Assembly (NCBI GenBank): GCA_030549335.1
Contig: CM060183.1
Location: forward strand, 30,765,052 to 30,829,051
DNA from: Pontederia crassipes
Taxonomy: Eukaryota > Streptophyta > Magnoliopsida > Commelinales > Pontederiaceae
Length of the DNA stretch: 64,000 nt
Direction of reading: 5' to 3'
The first letter of the stretch is position 1. The number at the start of each line of letters is the position of its first letter. The position numbers were made by a program, and so were the translations under genes. This document shows, piece by piece, positions 34,400 to 45,300 of the stretch. Below the pieces are notes generated by a model, which did not search any database, was not told where the DNA came from, and saw only the letters and a program-made list of their open reading frames with translations.

Positions 34400-36940
34400 A
34401 ATTCAGACTAATATGAAGATCAGAAAAGATGAGGATAGCTTTTCAACATATCCTCCTCCAACTCCCATGTATCCTCCCTCTCCGAATGGTTTTTCCATAA
34501 CATCTAAACATAGGCATCTCACGTCTGCATAACTGTCGCACCTCACGCTAATATATGAAATGGCTCCTTCCGATATGTCATATTCTCATTTATCTCCACT
34601 GGTTGTGCCTCAATTTATTGATCTTCTCTAAGCAAATACTTTCGAAGCATCGATATGTAAAACACATTATGAATCCTTGCTAATGGCGGTGGCAAGGCAA
34701 AGCGATAAACCACGAGTCCTACTCTCTCAAGCACCTCGTAGGGTCCGATAAATCTTGAACTCAACTTTCCATTCTTTTCAAATCGAAGAACACCTTTTTA
34801 AGGAGAAATCTTCGAGAAAACTTTATCTCCGATTGCATATTGTCTCTCTCGTCTTGACTTGTTTGCTAGTCCTTTTTGATGATCATGTGCTTCCTTGATT
34901 CTTTTTCGAATAACATCAATTTTATCAACGACCTCTTGAACTAAGTCCACATCCGTCAATTATCTTTCACCCTCCTCATCCCAACATATGGGGATACGAC
35001 ATCTCCGTCCATACAAAGTCTCAAATGGCGCAATGCGAATGGTGGATTGATAACCATTATTATATACAAACTCGGCCAGTGCTAAATGATCATTCCAACA
35101 TCCACCATAATCCATCGCACTAGCTCTCAACATATCCTTCAATGTCTGTATCGTCCGCTCAGCCTGTCCATTAGTTTGTGGGTGAAAAGCTGTGCTAAAA
35201 TGTAACTTCATCCCTTAGGATTAACTTCATCCCTTAGGACTTATGCAACTTCCTCCAAAATTTGGATGTGAATTTAGGATTTTCTATCAAAAACAATAAG
35301 CTTTGGTATGCCATGTAACCGAACAATCTCATCAATGAATAATCGTGCCAACTTCACCAATGAGTAAGTAATCATGATGGGTAAAAAATGTGCTGATTTT
35401 GTCAATCTATCCACTATCACCCACACAGCATTATGATCATTCTTAATGACTAGCAAACCTGTTACAAAATCCATATTAATCTTTTCCCATTTCCACTTAG
35501 GTATAGGTAATGGATTTAACTTACCACAAGGAGCTTGATGTTCAGCCTTAACTTGTTGGCATACCAAATAATGAGATACAAACTTAGCCACATTCTTCTT
35601 CATTCCTAGCCACAAATAATTTTGCCGTAAATTTTTATACATCTTGGTGCAACTTGGATGTAATGAATATGCTGCATTATGATTTTCTTGCATCACTTTC
35701 TCTCTCAAGTTATATGCTCCGAGTACAAATAAACTATCTTGGTACATAAAAGTCTCATCCTTGCTTATATGATAGTGCTTTTCACCACGATCAGCCTTTA
35801 GTTGATCCATAAGCATAAAAGTACTTATGTCAATTTTGTATACTTGTCAAATTCTATCCAATAACACTAGCCTCACACGGAGATTGCACAACAAACCTTC
35901 ATAGTCATCCACTCTCAAGTGGCAAATCATCCCCGTAAGCTCCTCAACAAGAGAGATCACGCCTAAGTCCTCTAGTGTCACACCATCCCTGAACTTTCGG
36001 CTCAGTGTATCAGCAACTACATTTGCTTTTCCTGTATGATACTCCATTGTTAGGTCATAATTCTTAATGAACTCCATCCATCTTCGTTGTTAAGTTCTTT
36101 TTGTGTTTTTAGCTCTTTCAAACTTTTGTGATCAATGAAAATCTGGACATACTCGCCATATAAGTAATGTCTCCATATCTTCAATGCAAATACTATAGCC
36201 GCCAACTTTAAATCATGAGTAGAATAATTCACTTCACGAGGTTTCAACTTTCTCGATGCATAAGTAATTACCTTCCCATTTTGCATCAAAACACATCCAA
36301 ATTCTTGACGTGAAGCATCATTATAAGCTACAAGATTTTTTCTACCTTCTGGTAAAGTCAAAATTGGTGCTGACACCAATCAATTCTTCAATTCTTGAAA
36401 GCTACTCTCACACTTTTCTGTCCAAACAAATTTGGTATTCTTCCTTAGCAACTGAGTAAGTGATCCCCCTACAGTAACCTGTTAATCCAAGAAAACTATG
36501 AACCTCTCTTGCATTTCTTGGTGTCTCCCACTTCACAATAGCTTCTATTTTGGAAGGATCAACTAATACTCTATCAACTGATATGACATGCCTCAAAAAT
36601 ACCACTCTATCTATCCAGAACTCACATTTGAAAAACTTAACAAATAACTTCTTCTGCCTCAAAGTCTCCAACACTGCCCTCAAGTGTTGTATGTTCACTT
36701 TTGCTAAATGAATAGACTAAAATATCATCAATAAATACAATGACAAATACATCAAGAAAATCTCGAAGTATCATATTCATCAAACCCATGAATGCTACCG
36801 GAGCATTCGTCAACCCAAATGGCATCACCAGAAACTCGTAGTGCCCATATCTAGTGCGAAATGCGGTCTTCTTCACATCCTCATCTCTGATTCACAACTG
36901 ATGATATCCAGATCTCAAGTCAATCTTGGAGAAGACTAAT
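34400..36940 (-). pseudogene. gypsy pol: reverse transcriptase, RNase H, integrase, chromodomain
   Basis: In minus-strand order: RT at 36940-36410 (SKIDLRSGYHQL, a TGA in place of the next codon, [35 protein letters not shown]; then a stop and shift); RNase H at 36379-35850 ([54 protein letters not shown]); integrase at 35816-34960 (zinc-finger region with the first Cys of its C-x2-C lost, KINMDFVTGL, VIVDRLTKSAHFLP, FHPQTNGQAERT, TLYGRRCRIPI); C-terminal part with FIGPYEVLERVG; chromodomain-like LWKNHSEREDTWE followed by YPHLF near 34440. The FIDD active site is present. Stops separate the blocks, so no full polyprotein is made. Confidence 0.92.
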
Positions 36941-36945
36941 TAGGT

Positions 36946-38850
36946 ATTCAACTGAGTTCAATCGAATTTTATTAAAATAATATATATATATAATAAATAT
37001 TATATAATGCTTATAATTCATAATAAAAAAACAAATATTCAATTAAATATTAATACTCATAAAAAGATTTTGAATTTTTATTATTGATATAGTATATTAA
37101 TTCTTTTATTTTATTCTTCAATACTATTTTAGGGTGATAATATATTAATTAATTTTTACATATATCACTCTCATGTTTATTTTTTTCTTTACTTTCATTT
37201 TAATATTTTATTTTTCTATTTCCATTAATTCCTCTCTCCCCATTAATTCCCATATTTATTTATTTTTTTATAATAAAAATATATTAAAATTTTTACTATT
37301 AATAAAAAACTTTAAGTTATTATTATTGATATACTATATTAATTCTTTTATTTTATTCTTTGATACTATTTTGTGATGATAATAAATTAATTTAATTTTC
37401 CATACATCACACTTACTTCCTTTTGTTTTCTTCTTTATTTTCATTTTAATACTTTCCTTTTTTATTTCCATTAATTCCTCTCCCATACTGATTTCCCACA
37501 TTTATTTTCTTTTTAATTTTTACCAATTCTAATTCAAATACTTTCTCATTTTTTACCTTCCATTCGAACTTTTTATTTTCTATTTTTACTTTTATTTTCT
37601 ATTTTTTCACTTTAAATGTTGAACCGGGTTTTTCCAATTTAGTAGTTGAACCGGTTTTTACCGATTTTTGGCCGGTTCAATTTCAATTCAGTTTTTTATA
37701 TTAATTCAGACCAGACCAAAGCCGGTTCGTGGTTGAACCGGCCGGTCCGGTCCGATTCGATTTAATAACCATGGAGATAACGGTGGTGGTTCTTGTAGCG
37801 GTGGTAATAAAATATTGGTTAGCTACCGCCGATTGAAACACCTGCACGCGCTGGGGGACCACGTGATTCGTGGGTCCATCTGTTGCGTATTTTGGCGGCA
37901 AAGTGGTCCGATTTCCTTTTAGGCTCTGGGCGTTCTGTTGTCGTATCTGCACGTACTCCTCTGATGCCCAAATCGAGCGTAGGGTGACTAAGCTTATAAA
38001 TCAGTCAAATTTATATTGACATAAATAGTTTTGAAGTTTCTTTATATTTGATAATTGAATAAAAATTATAAGTATTTACTTTATCTGTTTAAAAATAAAA
38101 AAATAAACTGAGAAACCTATTTGAATGAGAAGAAAAAAATTGATTAGTTTGAATATTTTGTCATTAGAATATACTTAATTTTTCTTGACATATTTCTTTT
38201 ATTATAATGTTAAAGATTTTTTAGCCATTTAATCAAAAAAATAACCCTTTTATTATAATATTAAGAACTTTTTAGCCATTTAATTAAAATAATGATTTAT
38301 AATTTTATTATTAAATACGTAATTATTTATTTTTAAAATTAACTTCAGTTATTAAATTACCTATTATTATCTATTTTATTTATATCAGCTAATTCAAAAT
38401 GGCCTATAAAAACAAAAAAAAGGTGCCCGAAATCAGAAAAGAGACGGGCCCATCTTTCCACAATTCATGTCACGTGAAAATGGAAATATCCGGTTCAAAC
38501 TCGAATAATAACAATTACGAGATTATGAAAATTAAAAAAAATGAGAAAAACGGATTGGAAGGGCTGACCGGAAGATATTTTTAGAGTATTTTTTAATTTG
38601 AAAATTTTCAAAATTTTCAGATCTCTTTATCTTTATTAGTTTTATATCTATGATAATGTAAAAGAGATATTGTGTAAGTTGATATCACTAAATTGTTGAG
38701 ATATGAAGAGATTTATCAGCTTATAACACACAATGTAAATGTGGTGAGGCCAAGCTCATATGGAAACTTTATTGCAATAGCCAAGAGGACGGATGAAATC
38801 AATATACAAGTGCATGTTCACATAATCAAGCAATTTAGCTTGGAACTCTA
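36946..38850. other. AT-rich spacer with a tandem duplication
   Basis: A segment starting TTATTATTGATATA(G/C)TATATTAATTC and running to CCATTAATTCCTCTC is present at about 37078-37240 and 37320-37485. At 37620-37765 the sequence is rich in GGTTGAACC/GGTTCAA and CCGGTCCGG motifs and ends TTTAATAACC, a style seen at the ends of some plant DNA transposons; no partner end was found. CACGTG occurs near 37860 and 38472. No gene is seen. Confidence 0.5.
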
Positions 38851-38854
38851 AACC

Positions 38855-39022
38855 AACGACGACAACAATAACAAAATCTTATCCCATTAGGTGGGGTCGA
38901 CTACATGGATCATACGACATCATTCCGCTCTATTAATAACCAAACATTTCGGTATATTATTCACCAATAGATCTTGCTCTATTAATTCGTCAAGTGTCCG
39001 TCTTGACCTCCCTCTCCCTCTT
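38855..39022 (-). mobile_element. Au-like SINE, minus orientation
   Basis: The reverse complement ends CCACCTAATGGGATAAG followed by TTTTGTTATTGTTGTCGTCG, the Au SINE 3' signature. Its body (GGACACTTGACGAATTAATAG onward) matches the plus-orientation copy at 40348-40513 almost throughout. It lies just 3' of the CPP gene. Confidence 0.85.
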
Positions 39023-39324
39023 TTAATCAGACTTCAGATTATTTGATCTACTCTTCTTACTGACGCATCTAATAATCTTCTCTGAACATAAAAAACTCTG
39101 AACCAAATAAACGATAAATTAACTCCATCATCGCATCTTATGCTCCGACAGTACGGTGCAGAAGCTATGGAGGGATTACACAATTGCCTAGAAATGAGTA
39201 TAAAAAGGATGCCGCTCGGTCGGTCTAATAATCAGCCGAGTTCGAGTATAAGCGCCGCCAGCACATCTGAGCTCTTGGTATAATACAGAAACACTTTCTG
39301 CTTTGTTATTCCTCTTTTTTTTCC

Positions 39325-42300
39325 CTACCTTTGTGGATTCTCAGTCTTCGGTTTAAGATATCCATTTCTTCGAACTGGGTGTAAAGTCGCCAGGTTCTTA
39401 CTTGAAATGACGGGCATCGCTTTACCAGATTGAGGTAGCTCTACAGCAACTGATGATGGAGCTGCTCTTGCAACACCATTAAGGACCGCCTCCTGACAAC
39501 TAGATGCTTCACATTCCTTGGCCATCGAGGAATACCTCTCTCCTGTGAATCATGTAAGAAAGGTCCTATTGGTATTTAAATTGCATACAACCATGCAAAT
39601 ACAATTAAAAAATGTTAGCCAAAAGTTTGGAGACTGTTACATAATAAAGGCAACATGATTAACCGAAAAAGTCATCCAAGGCTGTGAAAGGATAATTGCA
39701 GTAGTATAAGAAATGCCACTTGTCATGCGATAAGAAGATTTAGATTACCTTTCATAAACCCGTGTGTCACAAGCTTACGAAGATAGTCCCGAAACTCCAT
39801 AAGCACACATCTCTCTTGTTCTCCGTATATCTCTGATATGCCATTGTTATCACAAGATGTTGACGCAGCACCCGCGTTCCGAGATGCCAAAAATAGTGTC
39901 TTTTTCATTGCACAATAGAGCCATTGTTCCAGGAGACATTGGCCTCCCAGCTTTCTGTTCATCTGCATAATCTGGTCCAGACTCTTCTACGCTTGGCTTG
40001 GCTATGCTAATTCCACGTGCAAGATTGTCAGTTGGCACTTGCTGAATATCAGGCTCTTTTAGTCTCACATCTTCATTAGAAGTTAAGAAGCCAACAGAAT
40101 TTTCAGCCTTATCTTCGTTCTCTTCCAGCTTCTCCTGTGCTTTCCTATCTGGAAAAGTTTTATTGAAAAGTAAGACTATGGGGGGAAGTAAGTTTAATGA
40201 TATCATGCTTTCCAAGAGAGATGCGATGCATGAACTCTTGTATGCATATTTGAACAGGGGTTGTCTCCAGAGTTAATAAATATGGAATGATCAGAAAATA
40301 AAGTTACACAAACCAAATATATTTTCATAATTCTAGAAAGAAGCAAGGAGAGAGAGAGGGAGGCCAAGGCGGACACTTGGCGAACTAATAGAGCAAGATC
40401 TATTGGTGAATAATATACCGAAAGGTTTGGTTACTAATAGAGCGGAATGACGTCGTATGATCCATGTAGCCGACCCCACCTAGTGGGATAAGACTTTGTT
40501 ATTGTTGTTGTCGTCTAGAAAGAAGCAAGATTCACGTTCAGCTCAAGTGGATTTTCAGAGACACTAGGAAATATGTGAACAGGAAACACACACTTGCATA
40601 ACTACTGACCATATGCTTTCCAGAACAAACAGTAATAGCAGCTGAAACTCCAATTATTTATTTTTTTCGATTACAAAGGGAGGTCCATGTAGTCGACTCC
40701 ACCTAGTGGGATAAGGCTTTGTTGTTGTTGCTGTACAAAGGGAGGTCCATGAACCTAATACACGGGAAATAAAGGAGCATATACGTTCCACCGATGAGAT
40801 TTGAAACTCCAATTATTTTTTAATGTTGATAATTGGTAGCATTAGAATGAAATTTTCATTTTTTATTTTGAATACAAAGGGAGGTCCATGAACCTAATAC
40901 ACGGGAAATAAAGGAGCATATACGTTCCACCGATGAGATTTGAAACTCCAATTATTTTTTAATGTTGATAATTGGTAGCATTAGAATGAAATTTTCATTT
41001 TTTATTTTGAAATTTGTAACCAAGCCGTGAAAAAAAATGTTTTCAAAATTACCATTAAAAAATAGTAATGCCACTAACAGTCCATGTCTACTGTGAAGTT
41101 TATGATCAGAAAGAGAAAAGCTAAGCAGATTATGAATATGTCTGTGGATAATTTTCCTTCCAACTGTTTAGGGGTACCCAATTACCAAAAAATAACTAGG
41201 GATATTTCCTCTAAGACAACCTCTTGAACTATCTCAAATTTTCGTATATGATCTGCAGTTTTTAAAATTTCGCTTTACACTTGTGAAAGTTTTGCCACAA
41301 CTGTTTATGTTAAGTGTCGCTTACTTTTCTGTTATTTTTATACTTTTTTTGGATGAACTTACTCCTCAATCCAAAAATTACCTCCAGCATATTTTTTTAT
41401 ATTTCTGCTTTACTCCTGGTGTTGAGGGATCTGTCCAGGTACAAACTCGGGCTCGACAACTTCACACTGTCATGGTGCTGGCGGTGTTCCCCGTGGATGT
41501 GCTGCTCAATAAGTTCACAGTGTCATATTACTACCCATCCTTTGACACAGATCAGAGGACGTTGCCCATGGTGCTGGTGGACGTGGTTGGCGCCTTCCAC
41601 TAATTTTGTTTTCAGGGTAATCCTATAGGCATGGTAAAGGATACGCTCTGTAAGTTGCCGCAGAAAATCCTGGTGCCATACACATCCTCCTTTCTCCCTT
41701 CTCCCTCATGACGCCAGTGGCGGCATAGTGCCAGACGACAAACACCACATGCATGAAGCTCTCTCTCTCTCTCCCTCCCTCTATCTATCTCGTCGACATC
41801 ATCCCTTGTTTTCCCTCATCACACCAGTGGCAACATAGTGCAGGACAGAGAACACCACATGCATTAAGCAAAGTATTCCTCCGATGGACAGCACATGGCA
41901 GTAGGTGAATCCATAGGAGGCCTGCGACTTGGAGTTGTCCATGGCTCCAAATCATTAGCATCTGATTTAAATTAACAGAAAAATACGCCCTGTTTAATGG
42001 GAAAAATTAATCGGAAAAATGTTAAAAGTTTAGTGGTACAAAGCAGAACTTTGAAAACTGTGGGTCAAATACAGAAAAAGTTCATGGGGTGAAAGAGGAA
42101 ACATCCCCAAAAATTTAGAGGTACCATTTCGTAGAAAATCTTTACTCAAAGCAGCAAAACTTCTTACCTGATAAATTGTCTTCTAAATTGGTTGGATTGG
42201 AGATGAAGTTCTTAATCAAATGTATCAAAACATATTGATCAAACTAGTCCTGGATCCTGCTTACAATTCCTAATTATTCGTCAAGTTCCATCTACACTTC

Positions 42301-45300
42301 TAATACGGCAATTGAATATGTGGAAAAACTATAACTTTTCTCTAGTCCTCTGATGGTAATAGGAGAGGTGCTCACTTCTATTAATTGGGCGAGTGTCCAG
42401 TCACATATGAATGTGGGAGGTCTGGGTATAACTAATAGGTTCACATCAGAGCAACCCTATTAACTAAGTTATGACTTACTGAAATAACTGAGACCTGTGG
42501 ACTATACTAAGGACCAATAAGTATGGATCTATTCATCCTTCTTGCTCCTATTCAGGTGGAAACAAAGCCTGATAATGGAAACTTATGCCAGACACATTGG
42601 TTGTAATAAAATTGGGGCTCAAGAAGCAATTTGGCAACGGTAACGATATAAGTGTTATTTCTGATCCTTGGTTTTATAGCCGGTCCCAAGCCCGGATAAA
42701 GGAGGGTTGTGTTAGGCCCCGACAGCCAGCGTAAAACCCTGTCGAATCGCATGAACATGGATCAACGAATGCGGAATGGCGTCGTATGATCCATGTAGCT
42801 GACCCCACCTAGTGGGATAAGGCTTTGTTGTTGTTGTTGTTGTTCTGATCCTTGGTTTGACTGCCTGTTGCATTTAAGCCTAGTTTTGCAAGCTTGGATT
42901 TAACTTATCTTCACCTTTTGTGGTTGATCTTATTACTGTCTCTTTGTGAAAGTTACCTTTGCCACAGGACTGTTTTGGTACATGCTTACTTGAACGCATC
43001 CTCTCGAAACTTATGCTTAATCGACTCATCTACCTGCATGCCCCCATGATGATAAGTGGATTTGGGAGTCCAACCTTCATGGTGTTGATAACACCAGATA
43101 AGTTTATAGGTTCATCTCAGTGCTGGCTCTCTCCCCCTCTAGCAGTAGTTGGTTCAGTTGGAAATCTTGAATGTCTTGTGGGAGCAATCACACCTCAAGC
43201 AACCTACTATAGGCATACTACACCAAATCAGTATATAGTTTTATCTCCATGCCAGCTCTCCTCCCCTAGCAATAGTTGGTCTGGTTGGAAATCTCTGTAG
43301 AAAATTCCCGTTCCCTTTAAGATAAATATTTTCCTGTGGAAATAATCACACCTCAAGCTACATACAAAAGACACGCTAAAACATTTTGAAACCACCTTAA
43401 ACACTGGTTGCACATTGTGTGGAATGGATGTAGAATTTGTTAACCACTTGTTCTTCTCTTGCCATGTTAGTATGCAGTTGTAGCATATCTTCCTCCCACA
43501 ACTAAAGACTGATAACTAAACTAGAGACAAAAGCCTCATAGCTAAAGACCGATAACTATAGTACAAGATCCACAAAACTACATTTGTTCTACGTCCATTA
43601 ACTGATGGAGATCTACTAAGTTAATTTACTCATAAACTTTAACCAAATTACCTGCTTAGTTCCTATTTAGGTTATCTGCTTACAAAATATGCTAAAGCAA
43701 ATATTCATTGATCAAAGTTGTCTTCCAATACAACCATACAAGGATTATATAGAGTTCCAAACACCCCCATGTATCAAATAATATGAAAAGCTACACAAAA
43801 GGAAAATTACTAAAAGGAAGTCTAATAAAAGGAATTAAATTATAGGTGAAGATCAGAAACTGGATTAGAAGGCCCACAAAACTAATCTTGTTCTACACTA
43901 CATAACAAAAACTCCAAACCTCACAAATGGAAAGAAAGCTAAAGGGTTCTACTTAGTGGTATGGGGCATTCATAAAGCACATCACAATAGTTTGTTGTAA
44001 AGAAAATCTTTAATAAATTAGCGTTGTTAAGTTGGAATTCACTATTTAAACACCATAAAGAAATAAAAAATAATAATCTGAATTGCAACTACAATGTAAA
44101 ATTTTTATTTCTAAATAATGTATGTTAGGGATTGACTCAAAAAAAAATGTATGTTAGGGATGCAGCATGCCTTATTCTTCTGAGGTTCTGGCTACAAAGG
44201 AAAGAGAGCATGAACAGTTATTTCAAAGACCCTAGTATGTCTAAACTGCACAGTGAAGTACAAGGACAAGGTGTATGACATACCAGCATATGTTTTAGCA
44301 GCCTCCGTAGCAACTACCACAAGGCGCTTGCAGAGATCCTTTACATGCTCTGGCTGGACTACATCCGCAAGAACAGGCCTTCACAATAGTAAAAAACTAC
44401 ATCTTACCAAATATCTATATTGGATTAACAAAAGAAGCCCTCAATTAATGACATAAATACATAGAAAGTGAGAGAGGATACTAGATCCTCACCTGTAAGT
44501 AACTTTAGTAGATGTCAAATATGTAGGATTAGTAGTGCGGGCTACTGGAACGGAAGAAAACGAAGAATATGGAGCAGCTGGTAATGAAGTCTTCAAATGA
44601 GTCGTCTGAAAATGATACAAAAGTCTCAACAAAGAATGCCAGAAAGTGTGTCCCTCAAAACTTAATCATCAAAGCATGCTTGATCTAAAGGAAGACAAAC
44701 AATCTAGTACTAGAAAGACAAATGCTTCAATAATCCATAATGCTAGAATGAATGAAAAACAAAAGGAGAAAGAAAAATCTTTTCTCACTCATAATATTTT
44801 GTCTAGGTAAAGCCAGAGGAATACCTGAGGTAGTTGAGCAATCTTGTTCATTGTTTGATCCTTCATTGATGTACCAAAGTAGAGCTCATGGTTTTTACGT
44901 TTCCTTGATGCTGAAGGAGAAATGAACCCAGAGGGGCCAATAGCCCAATTTAAGGCTGCATTGGCTGCTTGTTGCATGTAAGTACTACTTCCATGTTCAC
45001 CATGAACAAGTGCCTTTCTTTCTTCACTCCCTTCAAAATTCTTGCAATCCATACATTTACAATTCTCGGAACAGAGAATGTTAGCTTGGAAGCACTCACA
45101 ATACTTCTTTAGGCACCCTGACTTCTTGCAGTTGCATCCCTTATTGTGTTTTCCCAGCAATGGCAACTCTCCCGCCTCATCCTAATATACAGAGGAACAT
45201 AGAAATTGGTATAATGAATCTGAGAGCATTGTGGCTAGCGATTAGTGTATACATCTATCTTAGAATTAATCAAAGACAATAAGTTTGAGGTTTCCTCAAT

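Larger units (their letters stand above)
31750..36945 (-). mobile_element. 5'-truncated Ty3/gypsy chromovirus (Tekay-like)
   Basis: Read on the minus strand: reverse transcriptase (from 36940), RNase H, integrase, chromodomain, the end-of-pol text GAATTTCGAGGACGAAATTT (34385-34404), then one LTR (34365-31750). The gag, protease and 5' LTR are absent; homology stops abruptly in the RT at the VFSKIDLRSGYHQL block. Chromodomain plus the FCGAGGACGAAAT-type sequence before the 3' LTR are typical of Tekay-like chromoviruses. In-frame stops and shifts make it inactive. Confidence 0.9.
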
